Source of the DNA: Mycolicibacterium litorale
GTDB taxonomy: Bacteria > Actinomycetota > Actinomycetes > Mycobacteriales > Mycobacteriaceae
DNA length: 64,000 bases
Direction of reading: 5' to 3'
NCBI RefSeq assembly: GCF_010731695.1
Contig: NZ_AP022586.1
Coordinates: 4,526,001-4,590,000, forward strand
Below are positions 35,135 to 44,494 of the stretch, piece by piece (position 1 is the stretch's first letter; every line of letters begins with the position of its first letter). A program made the translations under genes and the position numbers. Below the pieces are notes generated by a model that had not been told where the DNA came from, did no database searches, and saw only the letters and a list, made by a program, of their open reading frames with translations.

Positions 35135-36031
35135 TCATCGCCGGCCCGCGAACGCCGACACCGCGACACCGACCAACGCCGACGCCGCCATCCCCGCATA
35201 CCGCCACATCGCGCCCGCGTCCCGCGTCGGTACGACCGGATCCGGCGGCAGCCCATACACTTCCGGCTCGTCGAGCAGCAGGAAGAACGCACCGTCACCA
35301 CCGACCCCGTCGTTCGGGTCGTGGCCGTAGAGCCGCGCCTCGGTCGCCCCGCGTTCGTGCAACTGCTCCACGCGCAGCGCCGCCCGCTCACGTAGTTCGT
35401 CGAGCGGACCGAACTGGATCGAGTCGGTCGGGCACGCCTTGGCGCACGCGGGTTCGAGCCCGTCGTGCAGCCGGTCGTAGCACAGCGTGCACTTCCACGC
35501 CCGGCCGTCACCTTCCCGCCGTTCGATCACACCGTACGGGCAGCCCGACACGCAGTAGCCGCATCCGTTGCAGATGTCCTGTTGCACGACGACGGTCGAG
35601 AACTCGGTGCGGAACAGTGCGCCCGTCGGGCACACGTCGAGGCACCCGGCGTGCGTGCAGTGCTTGCACACGTCGGAGGCCATCAACCACCGGAAGTCGG
35701 GGCGCTCACCGACCATGTCGATGCCCGCGCCGCTGACGTCGGGCATGCCCAGGTCGACCGGTTCGCGTGCCGGCTGCTCGACGAACGCCACATGCCGCCA
35801 CGAGTTGGCGCCCAGGTTCCCGGTGTTGTCGAACGACATGCCCAGCAGGTTGAACCCGTCCCCCTCGCCTGAGACGGGCACCTCGTTCCACTCTTTGCAC
35901 GCGACCTCGCAGGCCTTGCAGCCGATGCACACCGAGGTGTCGGTGAAGAAGCCGACCCGCTCGGGGTGCTCCGAATAGCCCGCGTTGCCGGCCGGATCGG
36001 CCAGCGGACCGTAGAAGCTGTTCTCGCTCAT
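35135..36031 (-). CDS. fdhB: Formate dehydrogenase iron-sulfur subunit
   Basis: A 298-residue electron-transfer subunit with four [4Fe-4S] cysteine groups: CIGCKACEVACKEW, CKHCTHAGCLDVCPTGAL, CNGCGYCVSGCPYG and CTLCYDRLHDGLEPACAKAC. The arrangement is that of FdnH/FdoH. A single C-terminal membrane helix (MAASALVGVAVSAFAG) anchors it. The start codon overlaps the fdhA stop by one base (TGATG), so the two are translationally coupled. It links the molybdenum subunit to the NrfD-like protein. Confidence 0.92.
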   Translation of the reverse strand: MSENSFYGPLADPAGNAGYSEHPERVGFFTDTSVCIGCKACEVACKEWNEVPVSGEGDGFNLLGMSFDNTGNLGANSWRHVAFVEQPAREPVDLGMPDVSGAGIDMVGERPDFRWLMASDVCKHCTHAGCLDVCPTGALFRTEFSTVVVQQDICNGCGYCVSGCPYGVIERREGDGRAWKCTLCYDRLHDGLEPACAKACPTDSIQFGPLDELRERAALRVEQLHERGATEARLYGHDPNDGVGGDGAFFLLLDEPEVYGLPPDPVVPTRDAGAMWRYAGMAASALVGVAVSAFAGRR

Positions 36032-39000
36032 CAGGTTTCCTCGGTATGGTCGGTCGACGGTTTCGTCGTGTCGAGGTCGGTGCCGGTATCGACGGTGATC
36101 CCGGCCCGCTGCCGGTACATCGCGACGTACTCCAGCAGCGCGGGCCCGCGGGGACGCCGGCCGGGCTGGATGTCACAGGTGGCGACCTTGCTCTCCTGGA
36201 TGAACACGTTGGGGTCGGCGACCACACCGAGCAGGTCGTTGACCACGTCACCGTCGATCAGCCCGACGTTGCCCCAGTGGTAGGGCATCCAGATCTGGTG
36301 CACGACATGGTCGTCGATGCGCAACGGCCGCATCCGGTCGGTGACGAACACGCGGGCGTCGACCGCCGCGCGACTGGTCACCACGTGCGCCCACTCCATG
36401 TGCGTCAGGCCGCGTTCGGCCGCCAGCTGCGGGGACACCTCCACGAAGAGCCCCGGCTGCAGCTCCGCCAGGTAGGGGAGCTGCCTGCTCATCCCGCCCG
36501 CGGTGTGGTGTTCGGTCAGCCGCGCCGCGGTGAACACGAACGGGAACACCTCGCCGTGCAGTTCGGGCGGCGACGGGTTCGACGGATTGTCCGCGCGCCC
36601 ATACACTTTGCGCGCCGGGTTGCCCTGCTGCCGGTACAGCGGGTTGCGCACCGGGGACTCGTGCGGCTCGTAGTGCGTGGGCAGCGGACCGTCGGCCAGC
36701 CCGTTCGGGGCGAACAGCCACGCCTTGCCGTCGGCCTGCATGATGAACGGATCGTCGCCGTGCAGTGCCTCCACACCGACGGCCTCGGCTGGGGGCCGGT
36801 AGTCAGGCGGCTTGTGCTTCTCGAAGTCCGGGATGTCGTAGCCGGTCCACTCGTGTTTCTCGGTGTCCCACCACACGAGCTTCTTGCGCTCACTCCACGG
36901 CCGGCCCTGCGGATCCGCCGAGGCCCGGTTGTAGAGGACGCGGCGGTTCATCGGCCACGTCCAGCCCCATTCGTTGTCGTAGGGTCCCTGCTGGTCGTGC
37001 GGTTTGCGGCGTGCCGCCTGGTTGACCTCGTCGGCGTACACGCCGCTGTAGATCCAGCAACCGCACATGGTGGTGCCGTCGGCCTTCAGCGACATGTAGT
37101 TGTCCACCGCGCGTCCGGTCGTCAGGTCGACGCCGCTGATCCGCCGCAACACGTCGGCACCGTCGGGTTCGTCGCCGTCCATTGCGTAGTCCCAGGACAA
37201 TTCGAGCAGCGGCCGGTCGCGCTCGTCGGTCGAACCGGCCAGCTTCTCGCGCAGGATCCGGCCCAGGTGGTAGAAGAACCACAGCTCCGAACGGGCGTCG
37301 CCCGGCGGTTCGACGGCCTTCTCGCGCCACTGCAGCATCCGCTGGGTCTGGGTGAAGGTGCCCGCCTTCTCGACGTGCGATGCGGCGGGGAACAGGAACA
37401 CCTCGGTGCGGCACGTCTCCGGGGTGATCTCGCCCGTCTCGACCTCGGGACCGCTCTTCCAGAACGTGGCGCTCTCGATCTCGACCAGGTCGCGCACCAC
37501 CAGCCAGTCCAGGTTGGCCATGCCCAGGCGCTGCAGCCTGCCGTGCGCCGACCCGACCGCCGGATTCTGGCCGAGCAGGAAGTAACCGAACACCTTCCCG
37601 TCGACCATGTCCATCACGGTGCGGTAAGTGCCGTGGTCGCCGTTGATGCGCGGCAGATAGTCGAAACAGAAGTCGTTGTCCGCTCCTGCGTGCTCGCCCC
37701 AGTACTCCTTGAGTAGCGACACCATGTAGGCATCGGCGTTGTGCCAGAAGCCCTTCTGGTTGCGGCTCTTGATGTCGTCGAGGTAGTCGGCCAGCGTCTC
37801 GTGGCCCGCCTTCGGCATCGCGAGGTAGCCGGGCAGCAGGTTGAACAGCGTCGGCACGTCGGTCGAACCCTGGATGCTGGCGTGCCCGCGCAGGGCGAAG
37901 ACGCCGCCGCCGGGGCGGCCGATGTTGCCGAGCAGCAACTGGATGATCGCACCGGCGCGGATGAACTGTGCGCCCATCGTGTGCTGGGTCCAGCCGACGC
38001 TGTAGACCAGCGCCGCGGTGCGGTCGCGTCCGGAGTTCTCCGTCCACTTGCGCGCCACCTCCACGAACTGCGCGGCGGGAACACCGCACACCCGCTCGAC
38101 CATCTCGGGGGTGTAGCGGGCGTAGTGCCGCTTGAGGATCTGGTACACGCAGCGCGGATGCTGCAGCGTCTCGTCGCGCGGGATCTCCCCGGCGCCGCCT
38201 TCGATCGGCGGCCCGCCGGAACCGGATTCGTAGGGGGCGCTCTCCTCCTTGGCTTCCGAACCGCCCTTCTCCTGGTCGGTGCGTTCGTACTGCCACGTCG
38301 ACGGGTCGTACGAGGCGGTGGCGTCGTCGTAGCCGCTGAACAGGCCGTCCAGATCCTCAGCGTCGCTGAACCGTTCGTCGACGATGAACGAGGCGTTGGT
38401 GTACGCGGTGACGTACTCGCGGAAGTCGAGATCGTTGGACAGGATGTAGTTGATCACCCCGCCGAGGAACGCGATGTCGCTACCGGCGCGCAGCGAAACG
38501 TGCCGGTCGGCCAGCGCGCTGGTGCGGGTGAACCGCGGATCGATGTGGACGACCTGCGTGCCGCGGTTCTTCGCCTCGACCACCCACTGGAAGCCGACCG
38601 GATGGGCCTCGGCCATGTTGGACCCCATGATGACGATGAAGTCCGAATTGACGAGGTCCTGCTGATAGTCCGTCGCCCCGCCGCGACCGAAGGAGGCTCC
38701 CAGACCGGGAACCGTGGCGCTGTGTCAAATACGCGCCTGGTTCTCGATCTGTAGGGCGCCCAGCGCGGTGAAGAGCTTCTTGATCAGGTAGTTCTCTTCG
38801 TTGTCGAGCGTCGCCCCGCCCAGGCTGGCCACCCCCATGGTCCGGCGCAGCGTGTTGCGGTCGGCGTCGAACTGCTGCCAGCCCTTCTCGCGGGCGTCGA
38901 GCAGGCGGTCGGCGACCATGTCCATCGCCGTGTCCAGGTCGAGGTCCTGCCACTCCGTCGCGTACGGCGGGCGGTACTTGATCTTGGTGAGGCGCTGTGG

Positions 39001-39294
39001 GCCGGTGACGAGCTGTTTGCTCGCGGAACCCTTGGGGCACAGCCGGCCTCGGGAGATCGGGCTGTCCGGGTTGCCCTCGATCTGAACGACCTTCTCGTCT
39101 TTGACGTAGACCTTCTGCGCACAGCCCACCGCGCAGAACGGGCACACGGAGTGGGCGACGTGGTCGGCTTCGGCGGTGCGGGGCGTCAGCGTGAGGGAGC
39201 GCTCGGACTGAGCGGCCTTCCCGCGGCCCAGCGCGTCGTCGCCGGTCAGCTGCCGGTACACCGGCCACGACTCGATCAGCTTCCTGAAGTCCAC
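36031..39294 (-). CDS. fdhA: Selenocysteine formate dehydrogenase, catalytic subunit
   Basis: A 1087-residue molybdopterin oxidoreductase that converts formate to carbon dioxide. Codon 190 is UGA (38725-38727) in QARI-Sec-HSATVPG, the position of the catalytic selenocysteine in E. coli FdnG, and a SECIS-like hairpin follows. Read conventionally the gene looks split into two ORFs, but the frame is continuous and conserved on both sides. The [4Fe-4S] motif is CPFCAVGC with GRLCPKG; cofactor segments include IMGSNMAEAHPVGF, VIHIDPRFTRTSA-like sequence and RPWSERKK. No twin-arginine signal is present. GTG start with AGGAGG upstream. First gene of fdhA-fdhB-nrfD. Confidence 0.93.
38695..38713 (-). 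promoter_or_regulatory. SECIS-like hairpin in fdhA
   Basis: On the minus strand GGUUCCC (38713-38707), loop GGUCU (38706-38702) and GGGAGCC (38701-38695) form a seven-base-pair stem. The loop and the 11-base distance from the UGA match, from memory, the E. coli fdhF SECIS that binds SelB. It lies inside the coding sequence, as bacterial SECIS elements do. Confidence 0.88.
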
Positions 39295-39546
39295 GGCGTC
39301 CTCCTACCCACTCGCTCCCAATCCAACCATGGCTGTCGCCGTGTCATCCGTACGACTGAATCCCGTCACATATCGGCGTGCGATGGCCGTCGCGGCGTTG
39401 GCGTCCTCGCAGGGGTGAACCCGTGAAGCCGGTGTCGCTGACGGCGTCGGACCTCGGGCCGTGCCGCGGCACCGTCGCCTACCGCACGCTGCAGTACGAC
39501 GCCGAACAGCCCATCTCGATCTGCCGGGGTTGAGCGCCCGGGCTCG

Positions 39547-40893
39547 CTAAGCGAAGTCGAACAGCGGCGGGATGACGGCCACCACCGCCGCCGCCCACAG
39601 ACCGAAGACGGGCAGGTAGCGGGTCTGCCACTGCTCGGCGGCGCTGAATCCGCGGCGGCCGCGGAGGAACCCGACCATCAGCCGGGCCGACCACGTCAGA
39701 TTGACGAGGAGGACCAGGTTCAGCCCCAGTGCGGTCACCTTGTTCGGCGTGACACCGAACTCCGCGATGCGCGTGGCCATCGCGACCAGCATGAGCAGGT
39801 CGACGGCCAGTGCGCTCACCACGAGGACGAGTTGCAGGCGGTCGAACAGGTCCGGCGGCAGGTGCGGGTCCCGCGCCGAGATCGCGTACAGCACCAGCCC
39901 CAGCACCAGCACCAGGATGAGGTCCATCAGGATCAGCAGGTTGCGGTCGACGCCCACCACGCTGCCCGCCGCGGCGAACGCCACGAGCAGCACCAGCAGC
40001 ATGAGGATCGTCAGCGGGGTGAACACCCGGGTCAGCACGGGCGCGATGTTCTCCACCACGTTCTGCTTCGCCTCGACGAGCCATGCGGCGATCACCATCG
40101 CCCCCGCCACGCCGAACGGCATCACCCAGTCCTGGATCACCCACTCGACGTCGACGTCAAGCGCCTCGAACGCGCCTACGGTCAGGCCGACGAGGACGCC
40201 GCCCCCGAATGCCAGCAGAGCGAGGTAGACGATCCACTCGCCGGTGAACCGGATGAAATCCATGCGGCGGCGGTCGGATCGCCACCGGCCGCCGACATAG
40301 GCCAGTCCCACCGCGAACCACAACACGATGGGCGTGTGGATGGCCGCGATCACCTCGGTGGACCCCTCAGGGACGAAGGGGTAGCCGTTGAGCACGGCCG
40401 CCGCGGCGGCGTACGGCACGAGCAGTACCGCGACGGCGCGCGGTGACATCCGGCGCTTCCACGCGAAGTAGCCGGTGAGGAAGGGAAGGACGAACAGGGC
40501 TGCGTTGCGGGCGAAGTCCTGTTCGCCCAGCACCGCGAAGCCGACCTTGACCGCCACCGCGGCCGCGACGGCGAGCGCCAGCACGACGGACAATTCCCTT
40601 GTCGGCGGCCTGCCGACCCCATCCGGTCCGGCGGGCGGCAACACCAACTGCTTCCAGAGCCGGTCGGAGTGTTCCCGCGCGAATTCGCGCGAGATGCCGC
40701 CCATGTTCCCCATGCGCTTGACCGCGACGAGGAAGGCTTCGTCGCCGGTCAGTCCCGCCGCCGACAGGTCCGAGATCTGGCTGCGCAGATGGTCTTCCAT
40801 TTCGTCGGCGTCGGCGGCGGAGATCGCGTTGTGGCGCTCGACGTAACCGCGCCACTGACCGATCTGCGATTCCAGCGCTTCGTCGACGTCCAT
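39547..40893 (-). CDS. Permease-prefix/DUF1700-like multi-helix membrane protein
   Basis: A 448-residue protein. The N-terminal 75 residues (VDEALESQIGQWRGYVERHN, ADEMEDHLRSQISDL, VAVKRMGNMGGISREFA) match the soluble prefix domain seen on proteins encoded after PadR regulators. The rest has about ten transmembrane helices. The ATG at 40893 overlaps the PadR stop (TGATG); an ATG at 40902 is also possible. It is translationally coupled with padR, and such pairs typically respond to membrane or antibiotic stress; function unproven. The 252-base gap before fdhA holds the fdh promoter and no gene I can support. Confidence 0.78.
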   Translation of the reverse strand: MDVDEALESQIGQWRGYVERHNAISAADADEMEDHLRSQISDLSAAGLTGDEAFLVAVKRMGNMGGISREFAREHSDRLWKQLVLPPAGPDGVGRPPTRELSVVLALAVAAAVAVKVGFAVLGEQDFARNAALFVLPFLTGYFAWKRRMSPRAVAVLLVPYAAAAAVLNGYPFVPEGSTEVIAAIHTPIVLWFAVGLAYVGGRWRSDRRRMDFIRFTGEWIVYLALLAFGGGVLVGLTVGAFEALDVDVEWVIQDWVMPFGVAGAMVIAAWLVEAKQNVVENIAPVLTRVFTPLTILMLLVLLVAFAAAGSVVGVDRNLLILMDLILVLVLGLVLYAISARDPHLPPDLFDRLQLVLVVSALAVDLLMLVAMATRIAEFGVTPNKVTALGLNLVLLVNLTWSARLMVGFLRGRRGFSAAEQWQTRYLPVFGLWAAAVVAVIPPLFDFA

Positions 40894-41249
40894 CACGCCC
40901 ATCCCTCGGCGAGCGGCGGCCGGGCGTTGCGCCACACCTGGTCCAGCGCGTCGGCCACCACGTTCCACTGAGTCTGGCGCTCGGCCAACATCTTTCGGCC
41001 GGTCTCGGTGATCGTGTAGTGCTTGCGCCGCCGGCCGGTGTCGGACACCCCCCATGACGCCGAGACGTATCCCAGCCGCTCGAGCCGATGCAGCAGCGGG
41101 TAGAGCATGCCGTCGGTCCACTGCATCCGTCCACCGGACAGGTCGTGGACGCGCTTGATGATGGCGTACCCGTAGGACTCGCCCTCGGCGAGGATGCCGA
41201 GCACCAGCGGGGTCGCGGTGGCCGCCACCAGATCCTTGTCGATATACAT
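40893..41249 (-). CDS. PadR family transcriptional regulator
   Basis: A 118-residue winged-helix repressor: ATPLVLGILAEGESYGYAII and DGMLYPLLHRLERLGYVSAS are the PadR signature, with the wing GRRRKHYTITETG and a short dimer helix at the C-terminus. It probably controls its own operon through the palindrome just upstream. The stop overlaps the start of the following membrane-protein gene. Confidence 0.87.
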   Translation of the reverse strand: MYIDKDLVAATATPLVLGILAEGESYGYAIIKRVHDLSGGRMQWTDGMLYPLLHRLERLGYVSASWGVSDTGRRRKHYTITETGRKMLAERQTQWNVVADALDQVWRNARPPLAEGWA

Positions 41250-41260
41250 AGCGGCTCTAC

Positions 41261-41275
41261 CCTAGCAGCTCTAGG
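41261..41275. promoter_or_regulatory. Putative PadR operator
   Basis: CCTAG-CAGCT-CTAGG is a perfect 5-5-5 inverted repeat 12 bases upstream of the padR ATG, in the 35-base gap between selB and padR. It fits autorepression; sequence support beyond symmetry is lacking. Confidence 0.35.
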
Positions 41276-41284
41276 TATAAGTGG

Positions 41285-42979
41285 TCACGAATTCAGCGTG
41301 CGGGTGCCGTCGCCTCCGCGGCGGGTGATGCGCCGCGCATCGAGCTGTTCCAGCAGCGGCACCGCGACCCGGCGGGTGGTGGCCAGGGCGCGTTTGGCCT
41401 CGGCGACCGTGAACGGCTGCGGCAGCACCCGCAGCGTCTCGGCCGCACGCTGCAGCGCATCCGGACCGAGCACGACACCGTCGGCGATGCGGATCAGCCG
41501 TCCGGCGCGCACCGCTGCGGCCAGCTCCGGCGGGCCGAGCTTCAACTCGGCGAGCATCTCCGCATCGGGTGCGTGGAACGGTTCGGCGGCCAGCGACCTC
41601 TCGACGGTGCGGACCGCCTCGTCGACGCGGGGCGGCAGCGTCAGTCCGGGCGGCCGGACGCGGCCGTCGGCCACCTCCAGTGGGGTGCCTGCCAGCAGCG
41701 GCGCGACGAGTTCTGCTGTCGGGAGCCCGATCTCGCGGCGCAACGCTTCCAACGGCATACCGGCCGCGACGTCGTGGTCGGTCGCCCACCGCCGCGCGGC
41801 GGCCACCGCCTGCGCACGGCGTTCGGCCCACCACGTCGGGTCGACCACCCAGTCGCCGACGCGCTGACCGCGCGCCGGCAGTCCCATCGCGCGCAGATCC
41901 GCTGCGCGGGCGCACACCGGCGGCCGGGTCGCGCCCGTGGCCAGCTCTTCGGCGCGCTCCCGCGCGGCCCCCCGTCGGCGCAGCGGCGGCGGCCGGACGT
42001 CGAGCACCTCCACACCGGCGGCGATCCGGTGCTGCCCCGGATCGCGCAACAGCCCCACGTCCCCGACGCGCAGCGGCAGCGGCCGCGCCAACCGCAGCCG
42101 GGCCGCGACACCCATCCGGCGGACCTGCACCGGCACCGCGGCCGAGCCGATGTGGAGGACGAGTTGGCGGTGCAGCTCGTCCGCGGACCGCAGCGCGACG
42201 TCGATCTCGGCGGTGTCGAGCCATGCGCCCGGCGTGCGCAGCGTGTCACCGCGCGCGATCTCCTGCCGGTCGATCCCGCGCAGGTTCACCGCGACGCGCG
42301 CCACCGGCGCGACGACGTCGCGCTGCCGTCCGAGCGACTGCAGCCCGCGCACGCCGACCCGCCGCCCGGCGTGGTCGAGTTCGTCGCCCACGCGCAGCGT
42401 CCCCGCCGCGAGCGTCCCCGTGACAACCGTGCCCGCGCCCTGCACGGTGAACGAGCGGTCGATCCAGAGCCGGACGTCGGCGGTGGGATCGGGCGGGGGC
42501 AGCCGGTCGACGAGGCCCACCAGTTCGGCGCGGACGTGGTCGAGGTCGGTGCCGACCGCGACCGGCGGACCGGCCATTCCGGTGTCGGCGAACGCGGCCG
42601 TGGCCTGCGCGATCGCCGGGCCCGGATCGGTGAGGTCGGCCTTCGTGACCACCAGCAGGGCGTGCCGCACCCCGAGCGCGTCGAGCGCCGCCAGGTGCTC
42701 CTGGGACTGCGGCATCCACCCCTCGGTCGCCGCCACGATGAACATCACCGCGGGCACCGGACCGACTCCCGCGAGCATGTTGGCCACGAACCGCTCGTGT
42801 CCGGGCACGTCGACGAAAGCCAGTTCGCGCCCGTCGATGTCGGCCCAGGCGAAGCCGAGGTCGATGGTCAGTCCGCGGCGCTGTTCCTCGGCGAGCCGGT
42901 CGGGCCACATCCCGGTGAGCCGGTGCACCAGCGTCGACTTGCCGTGGTCGACGTGTCCCGCGGTGGCGACTACATACAT
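41285..42979 (-). CDS. selB: Selenocysteine-specific elongation factor SelB
   Basis: A 564-residue translation factor that carries selenocysteyl-tRNA to the ribosome at UGA codons next to a SECIS. The GTPase domain has VVATAGHVDHGKSTLVHRLT at residues 2-21, VDVPGHERFVANML and VVTKADLTD; EF-Tu-like domains II and III follow and winged-helix domains (about residues 380-564) bind the SECIS. Start ATG at 42979, four bases after the selA stop. Length is slightly shorter than the E. coli protein (614). It cooperates with the tRNA-Sec and selA genes just upstream; the in-window client is fdhA. Confidence 0.93.
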   Translation of the reverse strand: MYVVATAGHVDHGKSTLVHRLTGMWPDRLAEEQRRGLTIDLGFAWADIDGRELAFVDVPGHERFVANMLAGVGPVPAVMFIVAATEGWMPQSQEHLAALDALGVRHALLVVTKADLTDPGPAIAQATAAFADTGMAGPPVAVGTDLDHVRAELVGLVDRLPPPDPTADVRLWIDRSFTVQGAGTVVTGTLAAGTLRVGDELDHAGRRVGVRGLQSLGRQRDVVAPVARVAVNLRGIDRQEIARGDTLRTPGAWLDTAEIDVALRSADELHRQLVLHIGSAAVPVQVRRMGVAARLRLARPLPLRVGDVGLLRDPGQHRIAAGVEVLDVRPPPLRRRGAARERAEELATGATRPPVCARAADLRAMGLPARGQRVGDWVVDPTWWAERRAQAVAAARRWATDHDVAAGMPLEALRREIGLPTAELVAPLLAGTPLEVADGRVRPPGLTLPPRVDEAVRTVERSLAAEPFHAPDAEMLAELKLGPPELAAAVRAGRLIRIADGVVLGPDALQRAAETLRVLPQPFTVAEAKRALATTRRVAVPLLEQLDARRITRRGGDGTRTLNS

Positions 42980-42983
42980 GCGA

Positions 42984-44285
42984 CTACATACATGCGTCGC
43001 GGTCGCTCCGAGAACATGCCGTGACGGCCTCGACCAGCTGCGCGTCCTGCTCCGGGCCGACTGTGCGCAGGTCGAGGACACAGCGGCCGGCTTCGAGGCG
43101 TCCGACCACCGGCGGCGTGCCCCCGCGCAGCGCGGCCGCGTAGGACTCGGGCAGGCTGACGCCGGCACTGGGCAGGGTGACGTCGGGCGCGCCGCCCCCG
43201 CCGACGGCGGCGACACAGTCGACGACGTCCGCGCCGGGCAGCTGCGCGGCCAGCCGCTGCGCGCGCTCGCGCAGATCCGCCACGTGCGCGGTCAGCGCTT
43301 CCTGCACGGGCGTCGGTGGACCCACCAGCGTCGCCTCGAGCGCGGCGAGTGTGAGCTTGTCCACCCGCAGTGCGCGTGCGGCCGGGTGCCTGCGCAGCCG
43401 GTCGATCAGCTCGGCGGTGCCGAACAACAGACCCGCCTGCGGCCCGCCGAGCAGTTTGTCGCCGCTGGCGGTCACGAGGTCGGCGCCGTGGCGCAGCGCG
43501 CTGGTGGCATCGGGTTCGTCGGGCAGCACCGGATGGGGTGTCAGCAGTCCGGATCCGATGTCGACGACCAGCGGGGCGTCGAGCCGGGCCAGATCGGGGA
43601 TGCCGACGGCGGAGGTGAAACCGCTGACGTAGTAGTTCGACGGGTGCACCTTCAGCACGAACCCGGTGTCCGGGCCGATCGCGTCGGCGTAGTCGCGCAG
43701 ATGGGTGCGGTTGGTGGTGCCGACTTCGCGGATGCGGGCCCCGGTCGACTCGAGCAGTTCGGGGATGCGGAAGCCGTCGCCGATCTCGATGAGTTCACCA
43801 CGGCTGACGACGATCTCCCTTCCGGGCGCCAGTGTCATCGCCGTCAACAGCAGGGCGGCGGCGTTGTTGTTCACCACGTGCACCCCGCCCGCGGTGGACA
43901 CCGCCCGCGCGAGCGCCCCGAGCGCCCCACGGCCGCGGCGGGCGCGACGGCCGGTGGCCAGATCGAATTCGACGTCGGTGGCGCCGCTGGCGGTGATGAC
44001 GGCATCGACGGCGGCTGCGGACAGCGGTGCGCGGCCCAGGTTGGTGTGGACGACGACACCGGTCGCGTTGATCACCGGCTGCAGGCTGACCACCGCGGAC
44101 GGCAGCGCGGCGACGGCGTGGTCGGCGACCTGTTCGGGGGTGATGTCACCGGCGCGCGCCCGCTGCTGGGCGTCGGCAATCACCGACTTCACCAGCGCGC
44201 GGCCGAGTGTGCGTTCCGCCTCCGCGAGCCGGGGGTCGGTGAGCAGCGCGTCGGTACGGGGGACGCGACGGCGGGGGTCGGTCAC
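42984..44285 (-). CDS. selA: L-seryl-tRNA(Sec) selenium transferase SelA
   Basis: A 433-residue PLP enzyme that converts seryl-tRNA(Sec) to selenocysteyl-tRNA(Sec) using selenophosphate. Signs are GVVVHTNLGRAPLSAAAVDA, NNNAAALLLTAMTLAPGREI, VDIGSGLLTPHP and the PLP lysine in ASGDKLLGGPQAGLLFG (K277). Length is close to the family's usual 460. The GTG at 44285 begins VTDPRRRVPRTD. It is upstream of selB by four bases and downstream of the tRNA-Sec gene, with a 22-base-pair hairpin in between. Confidence 0.93.
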   Translation of the reverse strand: MTDPRRRVPRTDALLTDPRLAEAERTLGRALVKSVIADAQQRARAGDITPEQVADHAVAALPSAVVSLQPVINATGVVVHTNLGRAPLSAAAVDAVITASGATDVEFDLATGRRARRGRGALGALARAVSTAGGVHVVNNNAAALLLTAMTLAPGREIVVSRGELIEIGDGFRIPELLESTGARIREVGTTNRTHLRDYADAIGPDTGFVLKVHPSNYYVSGFTSAVGIPDLARLDAPLVVDIGSGLLTPHPVLPDEPDATSALRHGADLVTASGDKLLGGPQAGLLFGTAELIDRLRRHPAARALRVDKLTLAALEATLVGPPTPVQEALTAHVADLRERAQRLAAQLPGADVVDCVAAVGGGGAPDVTLPSAGVSLPESYAAALRGGTPPVVGRLEAGRCVLDLRTVGPEQDAQLVEAVTACSRSDRDACM

Positions 44286-44301
44286 GGCGCGGCCCCTCGG
44301 G

Positions 44302-44350
44302 GATTTCGGTGTAGTTGGTTGCGCCCAACGCAACCAACTACACCGAAATC
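44302..44350. terminator. 22-base-pair perfect hairpin between tRNA-Sec and selA
   Basis: Bases 44302-44323 are the exact reverse complement of 44329-44350, with loop CCCAA. It lies 11 bases past the tRNA-Sec 3' end and 17 before the selA GTG. It could terminate or process the tRNA transcript, or attenuate selA. There is no U-tract on the minus strand. Confidence 0.75.
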
Positions 44351-44360
44351 GCAGGGAGTA

Positions 44361-44455
44361 TGGCGGAGGCGGACGGGAATCGAACCCGCCAACGGCAGAT
44401 CCTGCCGTTCGACGATTTTGAAGATCGCGCCGGTCACCAGACCGGATACGCCTCC
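44361..44455 (-). tRNA. selC: tRNA-Sec (anticodon UCA)
   Basis: The 95-base gene, with encoded CCA, has a GGAGGCG acceptor strand pairing with CGCCTCC, discriminator G, anticodon TCA in loop CTTCAAA (44419-44421), a T-loop GGTTCGATTCC and a long extra arm (AACGGCAG-GATC-TGCCGTT). The length and extra arm are typical of selenocysteine tRNA. It reads UGA. It lies between divergent selD, 39 bases away, and selA. Confidence 0.95.
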
Positions 44456-44494
44456 CTGGACCATGACTTCATCATCGCAGGCACGATGGTGACC

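Noticed and set aside
36031..39294. fdhA as a pseudogene or sequencing error at the UGA
   Set aside because: The codon is at the known Sec site, a SECIS follows and all four Sec-decoding genes are nearby.
39423..39533. 36-codon GTG ORF upstream of fdhA on the plus strand
   Set aside because: There is no convincing Shine-Dalgarno and no recognised family; it lies in the fdh promoter region. It could be a small protein but is not supported.
41573..43024. Open frame on the plus strand opposite selB
   Set aside because: Antisense shadow; SelB motifs are complete on the minus strand.
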